In this document: positions 17,611 through 27,431 of the stretch, one piece after another
Numbering within the stretch: the stretch's first letter is position 1
Layout of the letters: every line of letters begins with the position of its first letter
Source: Idiomarina sp.
GTDB taxonomy: Bacteria > Pseudomonadota > Gammaproteobacteria > Enterobacterales > Alteromonadaceae
Length of the DNA stretch: 64,000 nucleotides
Reading direction: 5' to 3'
Assembly: GCA_020831965.1 (NCBI GenBank)
Contig: JAFIFP010000007.1
Span: 124,001 to 188,000 of the forward strand
The notes under the pieces: model-generated
What the model was told of the DNA's origin: nothing
The model's database searches: none
Seen by the model: the letters and a program-made list of their open reading frames with translations, nothing else
Program-made: the position numbers and the translations under genes

Positions 17611-18753
17611 CTAGACTCGAGAGTCTTCCGCTTTTTGAAGCAGCTTCACAGACTCGGTGAGAAAGGTTTGAGCATCTTCACCAAACCACTCAGATGTTGC
17701 ATGAAAGCGCTTGATGAAACCGACTTTATCACCATTTTCGAGTAACTCGAGCGCCTCTTCAAAACGCTGCAAATAGCGTCGAATCATTTTGAACTGATCT
17801 GCATCAGAGAAAATAATATCTGCGTAAAGCTCAGGGCTCTGAGCAAACAAGCGTCCAACCATCATCAGTTCAAGTCGATAGATTGGCGACGACAATGCTA
17901 GAAGTTCAGAGAGATCGACCTTCTCTTCATGTAAATGTCGGCCATAGACATAACTTGAGAAGTGACGCATGACCTGAATAATTGACATCGCCTCATCGTG
18001 AGTCTTCGCAGCAAGGGGAGACACTCGTGCTCCCCACGCTTCAAACTGCTCAACTAGCCATTGTGCAGCCTCGGCATGACGACCTTCGCAGGTAACGATG
18101 AGTTGTTTTGCAAAGGTTGGCGTCGAAGGCCCAAACATTGGATGAAGGCCTATCACCGGTCCCGAATGTTGCGCGAGCATAACTTCGACTGGGGCTTGTT
18201 TGATTGAAGTTAAGTCAGCCAGTATCGCGTCTTGTGGTAAAGGAGGTAGTTGACGAATGACACTTTCAGTCAGATTGACGGGTACCGAGACCAGAACGAG
18301 AGCCACATTATCGACCAATGACTCAGCATGCCCCCAGTCATTCTTGTCGAGGGTTCGCACCTGATAACCTGAGCGAGCAAAGGATTCTTTAAACAGTTGT
18401 CCGAGTTGCCCTTCACCACCCACAATGAGAATAGGGCGGTCTGAGGTTGCGGTTTTACGAAATCCTTCGTTCCGTTGCGCTTGATAAGACTCGCGCATAA
18501 TCCGACGCAGAACATCTTCAATGACTTGTGGATCAAACCCTGCGCTCTCTGCCTCCGCACGCCGCTTTTGTAGCATCTCCTGTTCTCGCTCTGGCACATA
18601 TAAAGGTAACCCGAGGTCTTGCTTTACTTGTCCGATACGGCGGGTGAGCGTTAGTCGTTGTTGGATGGTTTCGACAAGTTGATGATCGAGCGCATCAATA
18701 TGTTCACGAATGGCTGCGAGTTCTTGCTCTGGCGATGAGAATGCTGAGTTCAT
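17611..18753 (-). CDS. tyrA: Bifunctional chorismate mutase / prephenate dehydrogenase
   Basis: Converts chorismate to prephenate and then oxidatively to 4-hydroxyphenylpyruvate, the committed steps to tyrosine. The 380-residue protein has an AroQ-type mutase helix bundle (residues 1-95; [25 protein letters not shown]), then an NAD-binding domain starting [14 protein letters not shown] and the catalytic HPMFGP with its His, ending with the all-helical dimer domain ([19 protein letters not shown]). I start at the ATG at 18753, with AGGA about 10 bases upstream; a longer frame to 18810 lacks similarity. It matches E. coli TyrA (373 residues) throughout. The gene is monocistronic. Confidence 0.96.
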   Translation of the reverse strand: MNSAFSSPEQELAAIREHIDALDHQLVETIQQRLTLTRRIGQVKQDLGLPLYVPEREQEMLQKRRAEAESAGFDPQVIEDVLRRIMRESYQAQRNEGFRKTATSDRPILIVGGEGQLGQLFKESFARSGYQVRTLDKNDWGHAESLVDNVALVLVSVPVNLTESVIRQLPPLPQDAILADLTSIKQAPVEVMLAQHSGPVIGLHPMFGPSTPTFAKQLIVTCEGRHAEAAQWLVEQFEAWGARVSPLAAKTHDEAMSIIQVMRHFSSYVYGRHLHEEKVDLSELLALSSPIYRLELMMVGRLFAQSPELYADIIFSDADQFKMIRRYLQRFEEALELLENGDKVGFIKRFHATSEWFGEDAQTFLTESVKLLQKAEDSRV

Positions 18754-18933
18754 GCGCGAATTCCTGTAGAGATGTATCGCTGTTCGGAGAGTCATTCTGA
18801 TTTTACACACTTTGGCATGGATAGACAGGTGCTTGCGGGTTCAAAAAATGACGATTTCGAAGTACAGTGGTTAGTCAGGTTTGCTATTAGCGAAGCAGCT
18901 AAATCTAATAATAACTAAACAGGATGTCTTAGC

Positions 18934-19542
18934 ATGATGAAAACTCTCACACTCTCACTTGTTTCGGTCGGCGTACTTGCCGCATGCTCTATGGCTGAAG
19001 CCAATGTGGTGAAACCAGCACCACTCGTCTCTATTCCAACGCATGATGCGTTTTTTGATCACTTACGTGCCCACTGTGGGAAAGCTTATGAGGGACGGGT
19101 GACAGTCAATAACCCAGAAGCTTCCGGCTTTGAAGGACGCTTGGTGATGCATGTTCGCAAATGCAGTGAGCATGAATTACAAATTCCTTTTCATGTGGGT
19201 GATAACCATTCGCGTACCTGGATTCTGACCAAGACTGGCTCTGGAATTTCCCTCAAGCATGATCATCGCAATGCGGATGGTAGTTATGATGAGTTGACTA
19301 TGTATGGCGGACATACTGTTGACGCGGGTTTTGAAAACTCTCAATCATTTCCAGTTGATCAGTACTCCAAGGAGCTGTTTGCGCAACTCGGTCTTCCCGC
19401 GTCCAATACCAATATTTGGCAAATGTATATTTATCCTGAAGAGTTTACTTATCGCCTTATTCGAGAGGGGCGTGAGTTCCGTGTTGATTTCGACCTGACG
19501 CGTCCGGTCAGTCTGCCGCAGACGCCTTGGGGTTATGAGTAA
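18934..19542 (+). CDS. Small exported protein of unknown function
   Basis: A 202-residue protein I do not recognise. The N-terminus is a signal sequence with a possible lipobox LAAC (Cys18), so it may be an outer- or inner-membrane lipoprotein or a periplasmic protein. The mature part begins with a PxxDAFFDHLRAHCGKAYEG motif, has a second conserved-looking Cys (MHVRKCSE) that could pair with it, and a beta-rich centre with HDHRNADGSYDELTMYGG. AGGA precedes the ATG. It stands alone between tyrA (divergent) and a convergent permease. Confidence 0.65.
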   Translation: MMKTLTLSLVSVGVLAACSMAEANVVKPAPLVSIPTHDAFFDHLRAHCGKAYEGRVTVNNPEASGFEGRLVMHVRKCSEHELQIPFHVGDNHSRTWILTKTGSGISLKHDHRNADGSYDELTMYGGHTVDAGFENSQSFPVDQYSKELFAQLGLPASNTNIWQMYIYPEEFTYRLIREGREFRVDFDLTRPVSLPQTPWGYE

Positions 19543-19568
19543 AACTTCGGATTAACCAAAGACGAGCA

Positions 19569-19596
19569 TCGCCGTTCAGTAGTTACTGAGCGGCGA
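19569..19596. terminator. Hairpin between convergent genes
   Basis: A 13-base stem, TCGCCGTTCAGTA (19569-19581) against TACTGAGCGGCGA (19584-19596), with one T-G pair and a 2-base turn. It spans the short gap between two convergent stops. There is no long T-run on either side, so termination is likely but not certain. Confidence 0.55.
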
Positions 19597-19597
19597 C

Positions 19598-20746
19598 TTA
19601 GTGTAGCCAAGCCGAGAGTATGACGCCGATGGTCAGGGCGCCAGCAAACAGTGGCACCGACCATGCATGAAATTGACGCCAAATATGAATGCCCGGATAA
19701 GCCTTCTTGATTAAACGAATCGCAATTAGGTTTGCGAGTGAGCCAATGGCTAAACCGAAACCACCCACACTGACTCCCCACATTAATAAATGCCAGTTCG
19801 TTGTGTAATGTTGCAGTAATATTGCTGCGGGCACATTCGATATTACCTGTGACAGCAAGGCGGCAGTTACGTACTCACCTTGCATGCCGTTGTGACCCCA
19901 CTCAATCAACCGTTCAATCCAAGCAAATTCAGAAATCATTCCCAAGTTGATAAACATCAGAGCAAATATCAGTAAGAGAAACCAATCGACGCCCTTGAGG
20001 ACTTGCCTTGCAAATAGTGCGTAACACAGCACGAGTAAGGCGCAAGCGACAAAACTAAGGCCTAGCTCCAGCCCAATGATGAAAAGAGGATAGCCCAGCA
20101 TGGAGCAGATCATTAATCGTCTACTCTTTGGTTTTTGTAGTGTTGTCGCGGTTGTCGCAGCAACAGGAGCAATCGTCTGATTTGTAAATGCTAGGCGGGC
20201 ACAACCTATCATCAGCAGCATCATGCCGAGGACCAGAGGACTCATAATCCAGATAAACTCAATAAAGCTATACCCTGAGGCCTGCCAAAGTAAAAGATTC
20301 TGCGGATTTCCTATGGGAGTCAGTGCAGAACCTGCATTCACCGCAAAAGCGAGGAAGATAACCAGTTTAACAATGGGAAGTTGGACGAGCCGTGCCAGAC
20401 TAATCAGGAGTGGGACAAGTATAAAAAGTGCCACGTCATTGGTAATAACGGCGGCGAGTAGGGCGGCAAAAATGATCAGCATTACTGCAAGGCGCCATTG
20501 CGTTTGCCCCTCATAAAGCAAACGCTTCGCAATAGAATTCAGATATCCACTTTCTTCAATACCCCGACTGAGAACCATAAGCCCAGTTAACGCCAACATA
20601 GTAGGCCAATGAATCCAATTGAGTGACTGCCAAGCGGACAACCAGCTGGGTTCCGTAAACAGAACCATCAGCGGCCACACTATTAAGAGCAGGGCAAGTA
20701 GACGATCTTCAAGCACCTTCGATAGAACGCGACGTGCGAATTTCAT
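19598..20746 (-). CDS. SLC13/ArsB-like (ion transporter superfamily) permease
   Basis: A 382-residue inner-membrane transporter with about eleven hydrophobic helices. The repeated IT-superfamily signatures are VITNDVALFILVPL and NAGSALTPIGNPQNLLLW in the first half and SQVISNVPAAILL plus GSLANLIAIRL in the second, the re-entrant Asn-containing loops that bind the ion or anion. I chose the ATG at 20746 rather than a TTG at 20791. Substrate could be a dicarboxylate, sulphate, arsenite or a cation; nothing in the sequence decides. It is divergent from argC, so its promoter overlaps the ArgR-type boxes. Confidence 0.82.
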   Translation of the reverse strand: MKFARRVLSKVLEDRLLALLLIVWPLMVLFTEPSWLSAWQSLNWIHWPTMLALTGLMVLSRGIEESGYLNSIAKRLLYEGQTQWRLAVMLIIFAALLAAVITNDVALFILVPLLISLARLVQLPIVKLVIFLAFAVNAGSALTPIGNPQNLLLWQASGYSFIEFIWIMSPLVLGMMLLMIGCARLAFTNQTIAPVAATTATTLQKPKSRRLMICSMLGYPLFIIGLELGLSFVACALLVLCYALFARQVLKGVDWFLLLIFALMFINLGMISEFAWIERLIEWGHNGMQGEYVTAALLSQVISNVPAAILLQHYTTNWHLLMWGVSVGGFGLAIGSLANLIAIRLIKKAYPGIHIWRQFHAWSVPLFAGALTIGVILSAWLH

Positions 20747-20806
20747 AGTGAAACGCCAATGTGCGATGGACGTCGACAGCTTAACAGGCAATACAACAAA
20801 GTCAAA

Positions 20807-20845
20807 AATGTATAATTATTCATATAATATGAATTTATATATTGA
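20807..20845 (+). promoter_or_regulatory. Tandem ARG boxes (ArgR operator) upstream of argC
   Basis: Two 18-base boxes with the canonical 3-base spacing. Box 1 (20807-20824) contains TGTATAATTATTCA, one mismatch from the ArgR consensus TGAAT-N4-ATTCA. Box 2 (20828-20845) has a perfect left half TGAATTTAT and a degenerate right half. A possible -35 (TTGATT, 20842-20847) overlaps box 2, with a weak -10 17 bases later, so ArgR bound with arginine would occlude polymerase. The divergent permease may be co-regulated. Confidence 0.75.
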
Positions 20846-20913
20846 TTGCTAAATTTAGTAAGTGTTAGGATTAAGCCTATTGAAACCCAATATTTTGATT
20901 TAATGAGCTTTTG

Positions 20914-21924
20914 ATGTTTGCTTGTTTTGTTTTAGGTGCCACAGGCTATGTAGGGAATGAATTATTGCGAATTCTGCATAATAATTCACATTTCTCTGTG
21001 GTTGGTGCTTTTTCGTCAGAAGGTAGTACGGTACGCCAGTGGCAACAGGTTTCGCCCGCGACCGCTGAGCTCAACGATTGTGAAATAGCACCTTGGCAAG
21101 ATTCGATTCTTGATGTTGTAGAGTGTGAAGTCGTATTTTTGGCTTTGCCCCATGAAGTGAGTGCGCGTCTGGCACCGTTATTCGCAGCCAAAGATATCCG
21201 TGTATTTGATCTGTCTGGCGCTTATCGGTTTGATTGCCCCGAGCGGTTTGCAAATGCATATGGTTTCACGCATCCGCATCCTGAACTCTTTGGTCGCGTG
21301 CCTTATACTTATTTTGACAGCCCATGGGAGGAAACCAAAGAAGGCATTTATAGTGTGCCGGGTTGTTACCCAACAGCTTCTCTCATTGCACTTAAACCGA
21401 TTCAGCAAGCAGGCTGGTTAGACTCCAAAGTGCGTCCAGTCATCACGGCGACGAGCGGAGTCAGTGGTGCTGGCCGCAGTATCAGTGCCCGCACCGCGTT
21501 TTGTGAAGTCAGTTTGCAGGCATACGGGGTATTGGCTCATCGTCATGAACCAGAGATTGCTGAACAGTTAGGCTGTGAGGTGACTTTCACACCGATTTTG
21601 GGTGCGTTCCCGCGCGGCATTATGGCAGTTTGTACCACAGAGCTTACTGAGGCGATGAGTACTGCGGAAGTCGCAGCATATTATCAAGAGTACTACGCGG
21701 ATCACCCTCTTGTGCGTGTCGTCGATGAACCTCCCGCGATTCATCACGTTGCAGGAACGTCCCTCGGACTCGTGTATGTCAGAGTGTCTCAACGGCGGCT
21801 CGTGATTATTAGTGTGATTGACAATTTGCTCCTCGGCGCTGCTGCACAAGCTGTATTCGCTGCGAACCGCCTCTTTGGACTGCCACCAATGGCTGGAATT
21901 GTGAGCGGAGCTTGTGCCTCATGA
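20914..21924 (+). CDS. argC: N-acetyl-gamma-glutamyl-phosphate reductase
   Basis: NADPH-dependent reduction of N-acetylglutamyl phosphate to the semialdehyde, third step of arginine synthesis. The 336-residue protein begins with the Rossmann motif LGATGYVGNE; catalytic Cys151 lies in SVPGCYPTASL, and HRHEPEI holds the conserved His. I use the ATG at 20914, not the TTG one codon earlier. It is first in the argCBFGH cluster and its stop overlaps the argB start (ATGA). ArgR-type boxes lie about 70-105 bases upstream. Confidence 0.96.
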   Translation: MFACFVLGATGYVGNELLRILHNNSHFSVVGAFSSEGSTVRQWQQVSPATAELNDCEIAPWQDSILDVVECEVVFLALPHEVSARLAPLFAAKDIRVFDLSGAYRFDCPERFANAYGFTHPHPELFGRVPYTYFDSPWEETKEGIYSVPGCYPTASLIALKPIQQAGWLDSKVRPVITATSGVSGAGRSISARTAFCEVSLQAYGVLAHRHEPEIAEQLGCEVTFTPILGAFPRGIMAVCTTELTEAMSTAEVAAYYQEYYADHPLVRVVDEPPAIHHVAGTSLGLVYVRVSQRRLVIISVIDNLLLGAAAQAVFAANRLFGLPPMAGIVSGACAS

Positions 21925-22712
21925 ATAAACCAAGCCCACTCGTTATTAAGTTAGGTGGAGCGGCACTCGAACAGCCTAAGGCACTAGAGCGTCTCTTTAC
22001 TGACCTTCATCCAGTCCTTGAAGGTAGGTCTTGGGTACTAGTTCATGGCGGCGGCAACCAAGTTGAACAGTGGCTTGCTCAGTTAGGTCATACCACGCGA
22101 AAGCGTGATGGACAGCGCATCACCGAGCTTAACCATGTGCCGATTATTGCCGCTGCGCTTGCTGGGTCGAGTAACACTGAGCTCGTTGCGCTTATGCAAT
22201 CGATTGGGATAACGAGTGTCGGATTAAGTTTGCAAGATGGTGGTGGATTACCGCTCCTGCGAGCGGAGTCGCTCGGCGAGGTGGGTGCGCCGGATTGGCC
22301 AACTATTGCCGAGTGCGGATTGTTGTGTCTCGTGAAGACCTTACTCAGTCACCACTATGTGCCAGTCATTTCGTCTTTGGGTGCGGCCACCAATGGACAG
22401 CGCTTGAATGTGAATGCCGACTTAGCGGCCGCGGCACTTGCCGTCGGCTTATCGGCAGATCTCTTGTTGCTATCAGATATTGATGCGGTGATGGATGCAC
22501 AACACCAGCCTATTCATCGCATTTCAACTCTAGCGGCAGTGGACTTAATGAGCACCAATGCCGTGCAAGGAGGAATGCGGGTAAAGCTTGCGGCAGCAGT
22601 CCGCGCAACGGAGCTTACCCGACGACAAACGGCGATTACGAACTGGCAGTCGCCAGCGCATGTAATCGCCAGCCTTCAAGATCAGAGTTCAGGAACCATT
22701 GTTCACCTCTGA
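21921..22712 (+). CDS. argB: Acetylglutamate kinase
   Basis: Phosphorylates N-acetylglutamate at the gamma carboxyl group, second step of arginine synthesis. The 263-residue amino-acid-kinase fold shows VIKLGGAALE at the N-terminus, VHGGGNQVE (acyl-substrate loop), RLNVNADLAAAALA and LLLLSDIDAVMD (nucleotide side), and QGGMRVKL. The N-terminal extra helix of arginine-inhibited hexameric kinases is absent, so like the E. coli enzyme it is probably not arginine-sensitive. It starts at the ATG overlapping the argC stop; 55 bases separate it from argF. Confidence 0.95.
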   Translation: MNKPSPLVIKLGGAALEQPKALERLFTDLHPVLEGRSWVLVHGGGNQVEQWLAQLGHTTRKRDGQRITELNHVPIIAAALAGSSNTELVALMQSIGITSVGLSLQDGGGLPLLRAESLGEVGAPDWPTIAECGLLCLVKTLLSHHYVPVISSLGAATNGQRLNVNADLAAAALAVGLSADLLLLSDIDAVMDAQHQPIHRISTLAAVDLMSTNAVQGGMRVKLAAAVRATELTRRQTAITNWQSPAHVIASLQDQSSGTIVHL

Positions 22713-22767
22713 ACCACCACTGAATTTTCACTCTTAATTTTAATCTCCTGATAGTTAAAGGATCAGA

Positions 22768-23676
22768 ATGAATCTGTTGTCATTATTTGATTTGGAAGCA
22801 AAGCAGATCCACCAAGTTTTGAAGCTTGCTGGCGAAATTAAGGCGCATCCAGCGGGTTATCAAACTTGTCTGAAAGGTCGCTCTATCGCGTTATTGTTTG
22901 AAAAGCCAAGCCTAAGGACTCGCGTGAGCTTCGAAGTGGGCATTCAACAACTCGGCGGTCAGGCTATTTACCTTGATGCTCAGATGGTTGGGCCAGGACA
23001 GCGCGAGTCGATTGAGGATATCGCGCGGAACCTTGGCTGCTGGACTCACGGCATTGTCGCTCGAGTTTTCCAACACGATACTTTGACCCGTTTAGCTTGT
23101 GCTGGTTTACCTGTGGTAAATGCGCTTTGTGACCAACACCACCCTTGTCAAAGCCTGGCAGACCTCTTGACGATTCAGGAGCGCTACCCGGTCGATCTGC
23201 GCGTCGTAGACATTCTGTTTATTGGTGAGGGTAATAATGTGTGTCAAAGCCTGATGGTAGGGGCCGCTGCACTCGATCTCAAATTAACGGTTGTGACGCC
23301 GGCTGCCTTTGGCCCGAACGAAGAGTTCTTACAGAAACTCAAAGAGCATTTTCCGCACCATCGAATCCAAGTGAAGCACGACTTGACTGATGTACCTCAT
23401 GCGGACGTGATCTATACAGATACCTGGGTCTCCATGGGGGATCATCGGCCAATTGAAGAAACGCTTCCAATTTTCATGCCTTACCAGGTGAATCAAGATT
23501 TGATTGACCGGTTGCAGGCGACGACCGTGCTGCATTGCCTACCAGCTCACCGCAATCACGAAATTACTGATCAAGTACTCGACGGGCCCTTGAGCTCGGT
23601 GTTGCAACAAGCCGAAAACCGCCTTTACGTACAGAAAGCCGTTCTTTATATGATTTATCAGGAGTTTGCCGCATGA
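22768..23676 (+). CDS. argF: Ornithine carbamoyltransferase
   Basis: Joins carbamoyl phosphate and ornithine to give citrulline. The 302-residue protein has the carbamoyl-phosphate loop SLRTR (residues 48-52), the [14 protein letters not shown] motif, the ornithine-binding DTWVSMG and the HCLPAHR signature (Cys257). The length fits the short anabolic ArgF type rather than catabolic ArcB. An AAAGGA ribosome site precedes the ATG. The stop overlaps argG (ATGA). Confidence 0.96.
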   Translation: MNLLSLFDLEAKQIHQVLKLAGEIKAHPAGYQTCLKGRSIALLFEKPSLRTRVSFEVGIQQLGGQAIYLDAQMVGPGQRESIEDIARNLGCWTHGIVARVFQHDTLTRLACAGLPVVNALCDQHHPCQSLADLLTIQERYPVDLRVVDILFIGEGNNVCQSLMVGAAALDLKLTVVTPAAFGPNEEFLQKLKEHFPHHRIQVKHDLTDVPHADVIYTDTWVSMGDHRPIEETLPIFMPYQVNQDLIDRLQATTVLHCLPAHRNHEITDQVLDGPLSSVLQQAENRLYVQKAVLYMIYQEFAA

Positions 23677-24887
23677 CACACGCTATTAAGAAAGTCGTTT
23701 TAGCCTACTCTGGTGGCTTAGACACCTCTGCAATTGTGCCTTGGCTGAAAGACCATTATGACTGTGAAGTAATCGCTTTTGTTGCCAACGTGGGACAAGG
23801 TGAGGATGAGCTCAATGGTGTTGAAGCCAAGGCGATAAAGTCGGGCGCGAGTGCTTGTTATGTCGTGGATCTGCGCGCGCAAATGCTTACCGAGGTGATT
23901 GTGCCGGCCATGCAGGCTGGGGTGCTGTATGAAGGGGAGTACCTCATGGGTACTGCTTTTGCACGCCCGATTATTGCGCGGGCACAAGTTGAACTAGCAC
24001 TTGAGTTGCAAGCCGATGCCGTTGCTCACGGCTGCACAGGAAAAGGTAACGACCAAGTGCGTTTCGAGAGTGCCGTGGCGGCTTTAGCGCCCCAACTTAA
24101 AATCATTGCCCCGTGGCGTGAATGGGATATGAGATCGCGGGAAGACTTGTTGGACTATCTTGTAGAAAAAGGGGTCCCAACAACGGCGAGTGCAACGAAG
24201 ATCTATAGTCGTGACGCCAATCTGTGGCATATCTCCCATGAGGGCGGGGAGTTGGAAGACCCGTGGCAGGCACCGACAGATAACGTATGGACTTTAACTC
24301 AATCGGCGAATGACGCCCCCGATGTGCCTGAAGAACTGACTCTCAGCTTTGCCCAGGGGGTGCCAACGCATGTCAATGGGCAGGCCTATGAACTGGTGCA
24401 GCTCTTAGAAGAATTGAATCGTATCGGTTCCCGCCATGGTGTCGGGCGCATTGATATTGTAGAAAATAGACTTGTGGGTATGAAATCCCGTGGTTGTTAT
24501 GAAACCCCCGGCGGCACGCTATGGTCCGCTGGATTGCGTGCTCTTGAGCAATTAGTGCTCGATCGGGCATCGCTGCGGTTTCGGCAAGAGCTTGGCGTTA
24601 AACTTGCCGATATTCTCTACGATGGGCAGTGGTTCACGCCCGTGCGCTCAGCGATGTTGGCTGCTGTTGAAGCGCTTTCACACACTATGAGTGGTGAAGT
24701 AAAACTCAAGCTCTATAAAGGGAATGTCATATTACTGGGTCGGCGCTCGCCCAACAGCTTATATTCCGAGGATTTTGCGACCTTTGCCGCTGACGAGGTT
24801 TATCACCAGAAAGATGCAGAGGGCTTCATTCGGCTGTTTAGCTTGTCATCTCGAATTCGTAAATTGATGCAAGGAGGCCAACCATGA
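23673..24887 (+). CDS. argG: Argininosuccinate synthase
   Basis: ATP-dependent condensation of citrulline and aspartate. The 404-residue protein is the type-1 short form: [18 protein letters not shown] (P-loop, residues 8-25 region), [15 protein letters not shown], and the citrulline/aspartate region [11 protein letters not shown]. The start overlaps the argF stop and its own stop overlaps argH, so argF, argG and argH are translationally coupled. Confidence 0.96.
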   Translation: MTHAIKKVVLAYSGGLDTSAIVPWLKDHYDCEVIAFVANVGQGEDELNGVEAKAIKSGASACYVVDLRAQMLTEVIVPAMQAGVLYEGEYLMGTAFARPIIARAQVELALELQADAVAHGCTGKGNDQVRFESAVAALAPQLKIIAPWREWDMRSREDLLDYLVEKGVPTTASATKIYSRDANLWHISHEGGELEDPWQAPTDNVWTLTQSANDAPDVPEELTLSFAQGVPTHVNGQAYELVQLLEELNRIGSRHGVGRIDIVENRLVGMKSRGCYETPGGTLWSAGLRALEQLVLDRASLRFRQELGVKLADILYDGQWFTPVRSAMLAAVEALSHTMSGEVKLKLYKGNVILLGRRSPNSLYSEDFATFAADEVYHQKDAEGFIRLFSLSSRIRKLMQGGQP

Positions 24888-26755
24888 GTATGTGGGGTGG
24901 GCGTTTCGAGGGCATGACAGCGGCACAGTTTAGAGCCTTTAATGATTCCCTGCGCTTTGACTATCGGCTCGCGCCCTATGAGCTGCAAGCCTGCAATGCA
25001 TGGGTTGATGCGCTAAGTCAGCAAGCGGTTATCACCGCGAAAGAAGCAGAGGAGCTGACGCAAGGGCTCGCAAATCTCGCTAGTATTCTCGACCAGCAGC
25101 CTGCTTGGCCGCTCGAAAGTAATGCAGAGGATATTCATAGCTGGGTTGAAGAAACACTGGAGTCAATGATTGGACCGGTGGCTCGCAAATTACATACGGG
25201 TCGCAGTCGTAATGACCTGGTTGCCACAGACCTGCGACTGTATGCGTTAGCTCAAGGACAAGCACTAGGCAGTGCATTGTTGGATGTGATTGAACAATTG
25301 TTGGTGTTCGCAGAGCGATATGAACATCAAGTTATTCCCGGTTATACCCACCTTCAGCGAGCGCAACCTATCCTCGCTGCACATTGGGCGCTGGCGTATG
25401 TGGAAATGATAGAACGGGATTTCTTGAGATTACAGCAAGCACTCGAGAGAGCATCTTGTTCGCCACTGGGCAGTGGCGCGCTTGCAGGATCTGGTATGCC
25501 GATAGATCGGGTGGCGCTAGGTCAGGCATTGGGATTTCAAGCAGCGTGCAGAAATAGCTTGGATGCAGTTTCTGACCGAGACTTTGTGCTCGAGCTATTA
25601 CACACGGCATCGGTGTCAATGATGCATTTGTCTCGTTTTTCAGAGGATGTGATTTTCTATTGCTCCGGCGAGAGCAGCATTTTTCAACTGAGTGACGCGA
25701 TTGCAAGTGGCTCTTCACTGATGCCGCAGAAAAAGAATCCAGATGTATTTGAATTGATTCGAGGTAAAACAGGGCGTGTTGCGGGGCACTATCAAGCGTT
25801 ATTGACGACCATGAAGGGCCTACCCATGGCTTATAACAAGGACTTACAGGAGGACAAAGAAGGCTTCTTTGATGCAATGACCCAATGGTCTGACTGTCTT
25901 AATATCCTCGCATTTACATTGCCTCATATCAGCATTAACAACGAACTTGCGATGTCAGCGGCGCAACTGGGCTACAGCAACGCAACCGATCTCGCGGATT
26001 ATTTGGTGGATCGCGGAATGGCGTTTCGAGACGCACATGATATCAGCGGCAGACTTGTGCTGCTGGCAATAGAGGCTCGGCTCCCTCTAGAGCAACTGCC
26101 CTTGGAGAGTATGCAAGCGGTCTGCAGTGACGTTCAGGCGGACGTCTATGCGGCTTTGTCATTGACCGCATCTTTACAACGGCGCGATGTCTTGGGTGGA
26201 ACTTCGCCGAAACAAGTGAGCGAAGCATTGCGACAGGCTCGTTTGCGTTTTCGTGGGGAACGGGCGGGGCATACGCATGTGCGACAAGCGCAGTTAGCTG
26301 ACGTGTCGCAGATTGCTGAACTTATCCGCTTTTGGGCGGCAGAAGGAGAGCATCTCCCCCGACGCACAGAAGATATCATGCAGGCGATACATACTTTTGC
26401 AGTGGCGGAAGCTAACGAGCAAGTTGTAGGTTGCGGGGCGTTATATGTCTACGGTACTGGACTGGCAGAGATCCGTTCACTCGGATTAGAGCCGAATCAT
26501 ACTGGGCAGGGCTTGGGGGCTGAAATTGTTGAGTTTCTCTTGGAGCAGGCTCGTCAGCTCGGTATTCGGCGGGTGATAGTTCTGACTCGAAGACCTAAGT
26601 TCTTTGTCCGCCTCGGTTTTCAGATTACCGATAAGAGTCAGTGGCCGGAGAAAGTGATGAAGGACTGTGAAATGTGTCCGCGACGCGATGCATGTGACGA
26701 AACCGCTTTGGAGTTGTGGCTAGAACGAAGTACCAAAATTTTATTAAAAAAATGA
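24884..26755 (+). CDS. argH: Argininosuccinate lyase fused to an N-acetylglutamate synthase (GNAT) domain
   Basis: A 623-residue two-domain enzyme. Residues 1 to about 460 are a complete argininosuccinate lyase with [13 protein letters not shown], the catalytic loop [12 protein letters not shown] and fumarase-superfamily helices. From residue 462 a GNAT acetyltransferase begins ([18 protein letters not shown]), with acetyl-CoA loop [10 protein letters not shown] at 539-548 and a Cys-rich end [10 protein letters not shown]. Fusions of this kind (ArgHA) are known in Vibrio and Moritella, where the added domain makes N-acetylglutamate, the first step of the pathway. The cluster thus supplies both first and last steps on one chain. 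No argE is in the window. Confidence 0.95.
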   Translation: MSMWGGRFEGMTAAQFRAFNDSLRFDYRLAPYELQACNAWVDALSQQAVITAKEAEELTQGLANLASILDQQPAWPLESNAEDIHSWVEETLESMIGPVARKLHTGRSRNDLVATDLRLYALAQGQALGSALLDVIEQLLVFAERYEHQVIPGYTHLQRAQPILAAHWALAYVEMIERDFLRLQQALERASCSPLGSGALAGSGMPIDRVALGQALGFQAACRNSLDAVSDRDFVLELLHTASVSMMHLSRFSEDVIFYCSGESSIFQLSDAIASGSSLMPQKKNPDVFELIRGKTGRVAGHYQALLTTMKGLPMAYNKDLQEDKEGFFDAMTQWSDCLNILAFTLPHISINNELAMSAAQLGYSNATDLADYLVDRGMAFRDAHDISGRLVLLAIEARLPLEQLPLESMQAVCSDVQADVYAALSLTASLQRRDVLGGTSPKQVSEALRQARLRFRGERAGHTHVRQAQLADVSQIAELIRFWAAEGEHLPRRTEDIMQAIHTFAVAEANEQVVGCGALYVYGTGLAEIRSLGLEPNHTGQGLGAEIVEFLLEQARQLGIRRVIVLTRRPKFFVRLGFQITDKSQWPEKVMKDCEMCPRRDACDETALELWLERSTKILLKK

Positions 26756-26814
26756 GGTAGATGATTGAAAAACGGATTATATTTAACGCAGATAATAGTC
26801 TAGGAGATAAAACC

Positions 26815-27309
26815 ATGCGTGGCTCATTAAAAGCACTCACACTGGCCGCTGTTTGCGGCCTTGGAGTTGTTACTTTGGCAGGGGCTGCGCTTGCAGATCC
26901 ACCAGACTGGCGGGCAACTCCCGTCTATACAACGGCACATCTGTCAGCGGGTTTTATTCCTGATCCATGGAGTCATGAGATACAGGCGGGCGGAAGTTGG
27001 GAAGTTGAAGGGCTTGGGAATGACTGCGTTGGGTACATTAACCGCTCTGCTCCAGATATTGATCTCATGTACGATGCGGGCAGCTATATGTCTCTATTTG
27101 TTTATGTCCGTGCTCAAGCCGATACGACTCTGGTGATCAATGCACCCGACGGTCGTTGGTATTGTAACGATGACTTTGATGGCTTGAATCCTATGGTGAC
27201 CTTCCATAAGCCGCAGAGTGGCATGTACAACATTTGGGTTGGTGTCTATGGCGGTAGTTCATTGTCGCCAGCTACTGTTTATATTTCAGAGATCAATCCG
27301 AGCAACTAA
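26815..27309 (+). CDS. Small secreted protein with PPC-like beta-sandwich
   Basis: A 164-residue protein with a clear signal peptide (LTLAAVCGLGVVTLAGAALA, cleavage near residue 27). The mature part resembles bacterial pre-peptidase C-terminal (PPC) beta-sandwich domains: VYVRAQADTTLVINAPDG, the Asp-rich turn CNDDFDGLNP and the closing strand GMYNIWVGVYGG. PPC domains are usually appended to secreted proteases; here it is alone. Two Cys may pair (NDCVGY and WYCNDD). I start at 26815 because AGGAG lies 8 bases upstream and the signal peptide begins there; an in-frame ATG at 26761 lacks such support. No linked enzyme. Confidence 0.7.
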   Translation: MRGSLKALTLAAVCGLGVVTLAGAALADPPDWRATPVYTTAHLSAGFIPDPWSHEIQAGGSWEVEGLGNDCVGYINRSAPDIDLMYDAGSYMSLFVYVRAQADTTLVINAPDGRWYCNDDFDGLNPMVTFHKPQSGMYNIWVGVYGGSSLSPATVYISEINPSN

Positions 27310-27337
27310 GTGAATGTCTAGCTGTTCGACAAAAAGT

Positions 27338-27358
27338 AAGCCCGCTTATTGCGGGCTT
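27338..27358 (+). terminator. Hairpin after the small secreted protein
   Basis: AAGCCCGC (27338-27345) and GCGGGCTT (27351-27358) with a TTATT loop, then ATTTGAT. The T-run is short, so it is a probable but weak intrinsic terminator isolating cydA from upstream transcription. Confidence 0.6.
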
Positions 27359-27431
27359 ATTTGATCTAAAGCAAGTAATAAATAATATAATAAGTTAAGG
27401 TATATCTTCGTTTCGTTGTGAGGAGTTCGCT

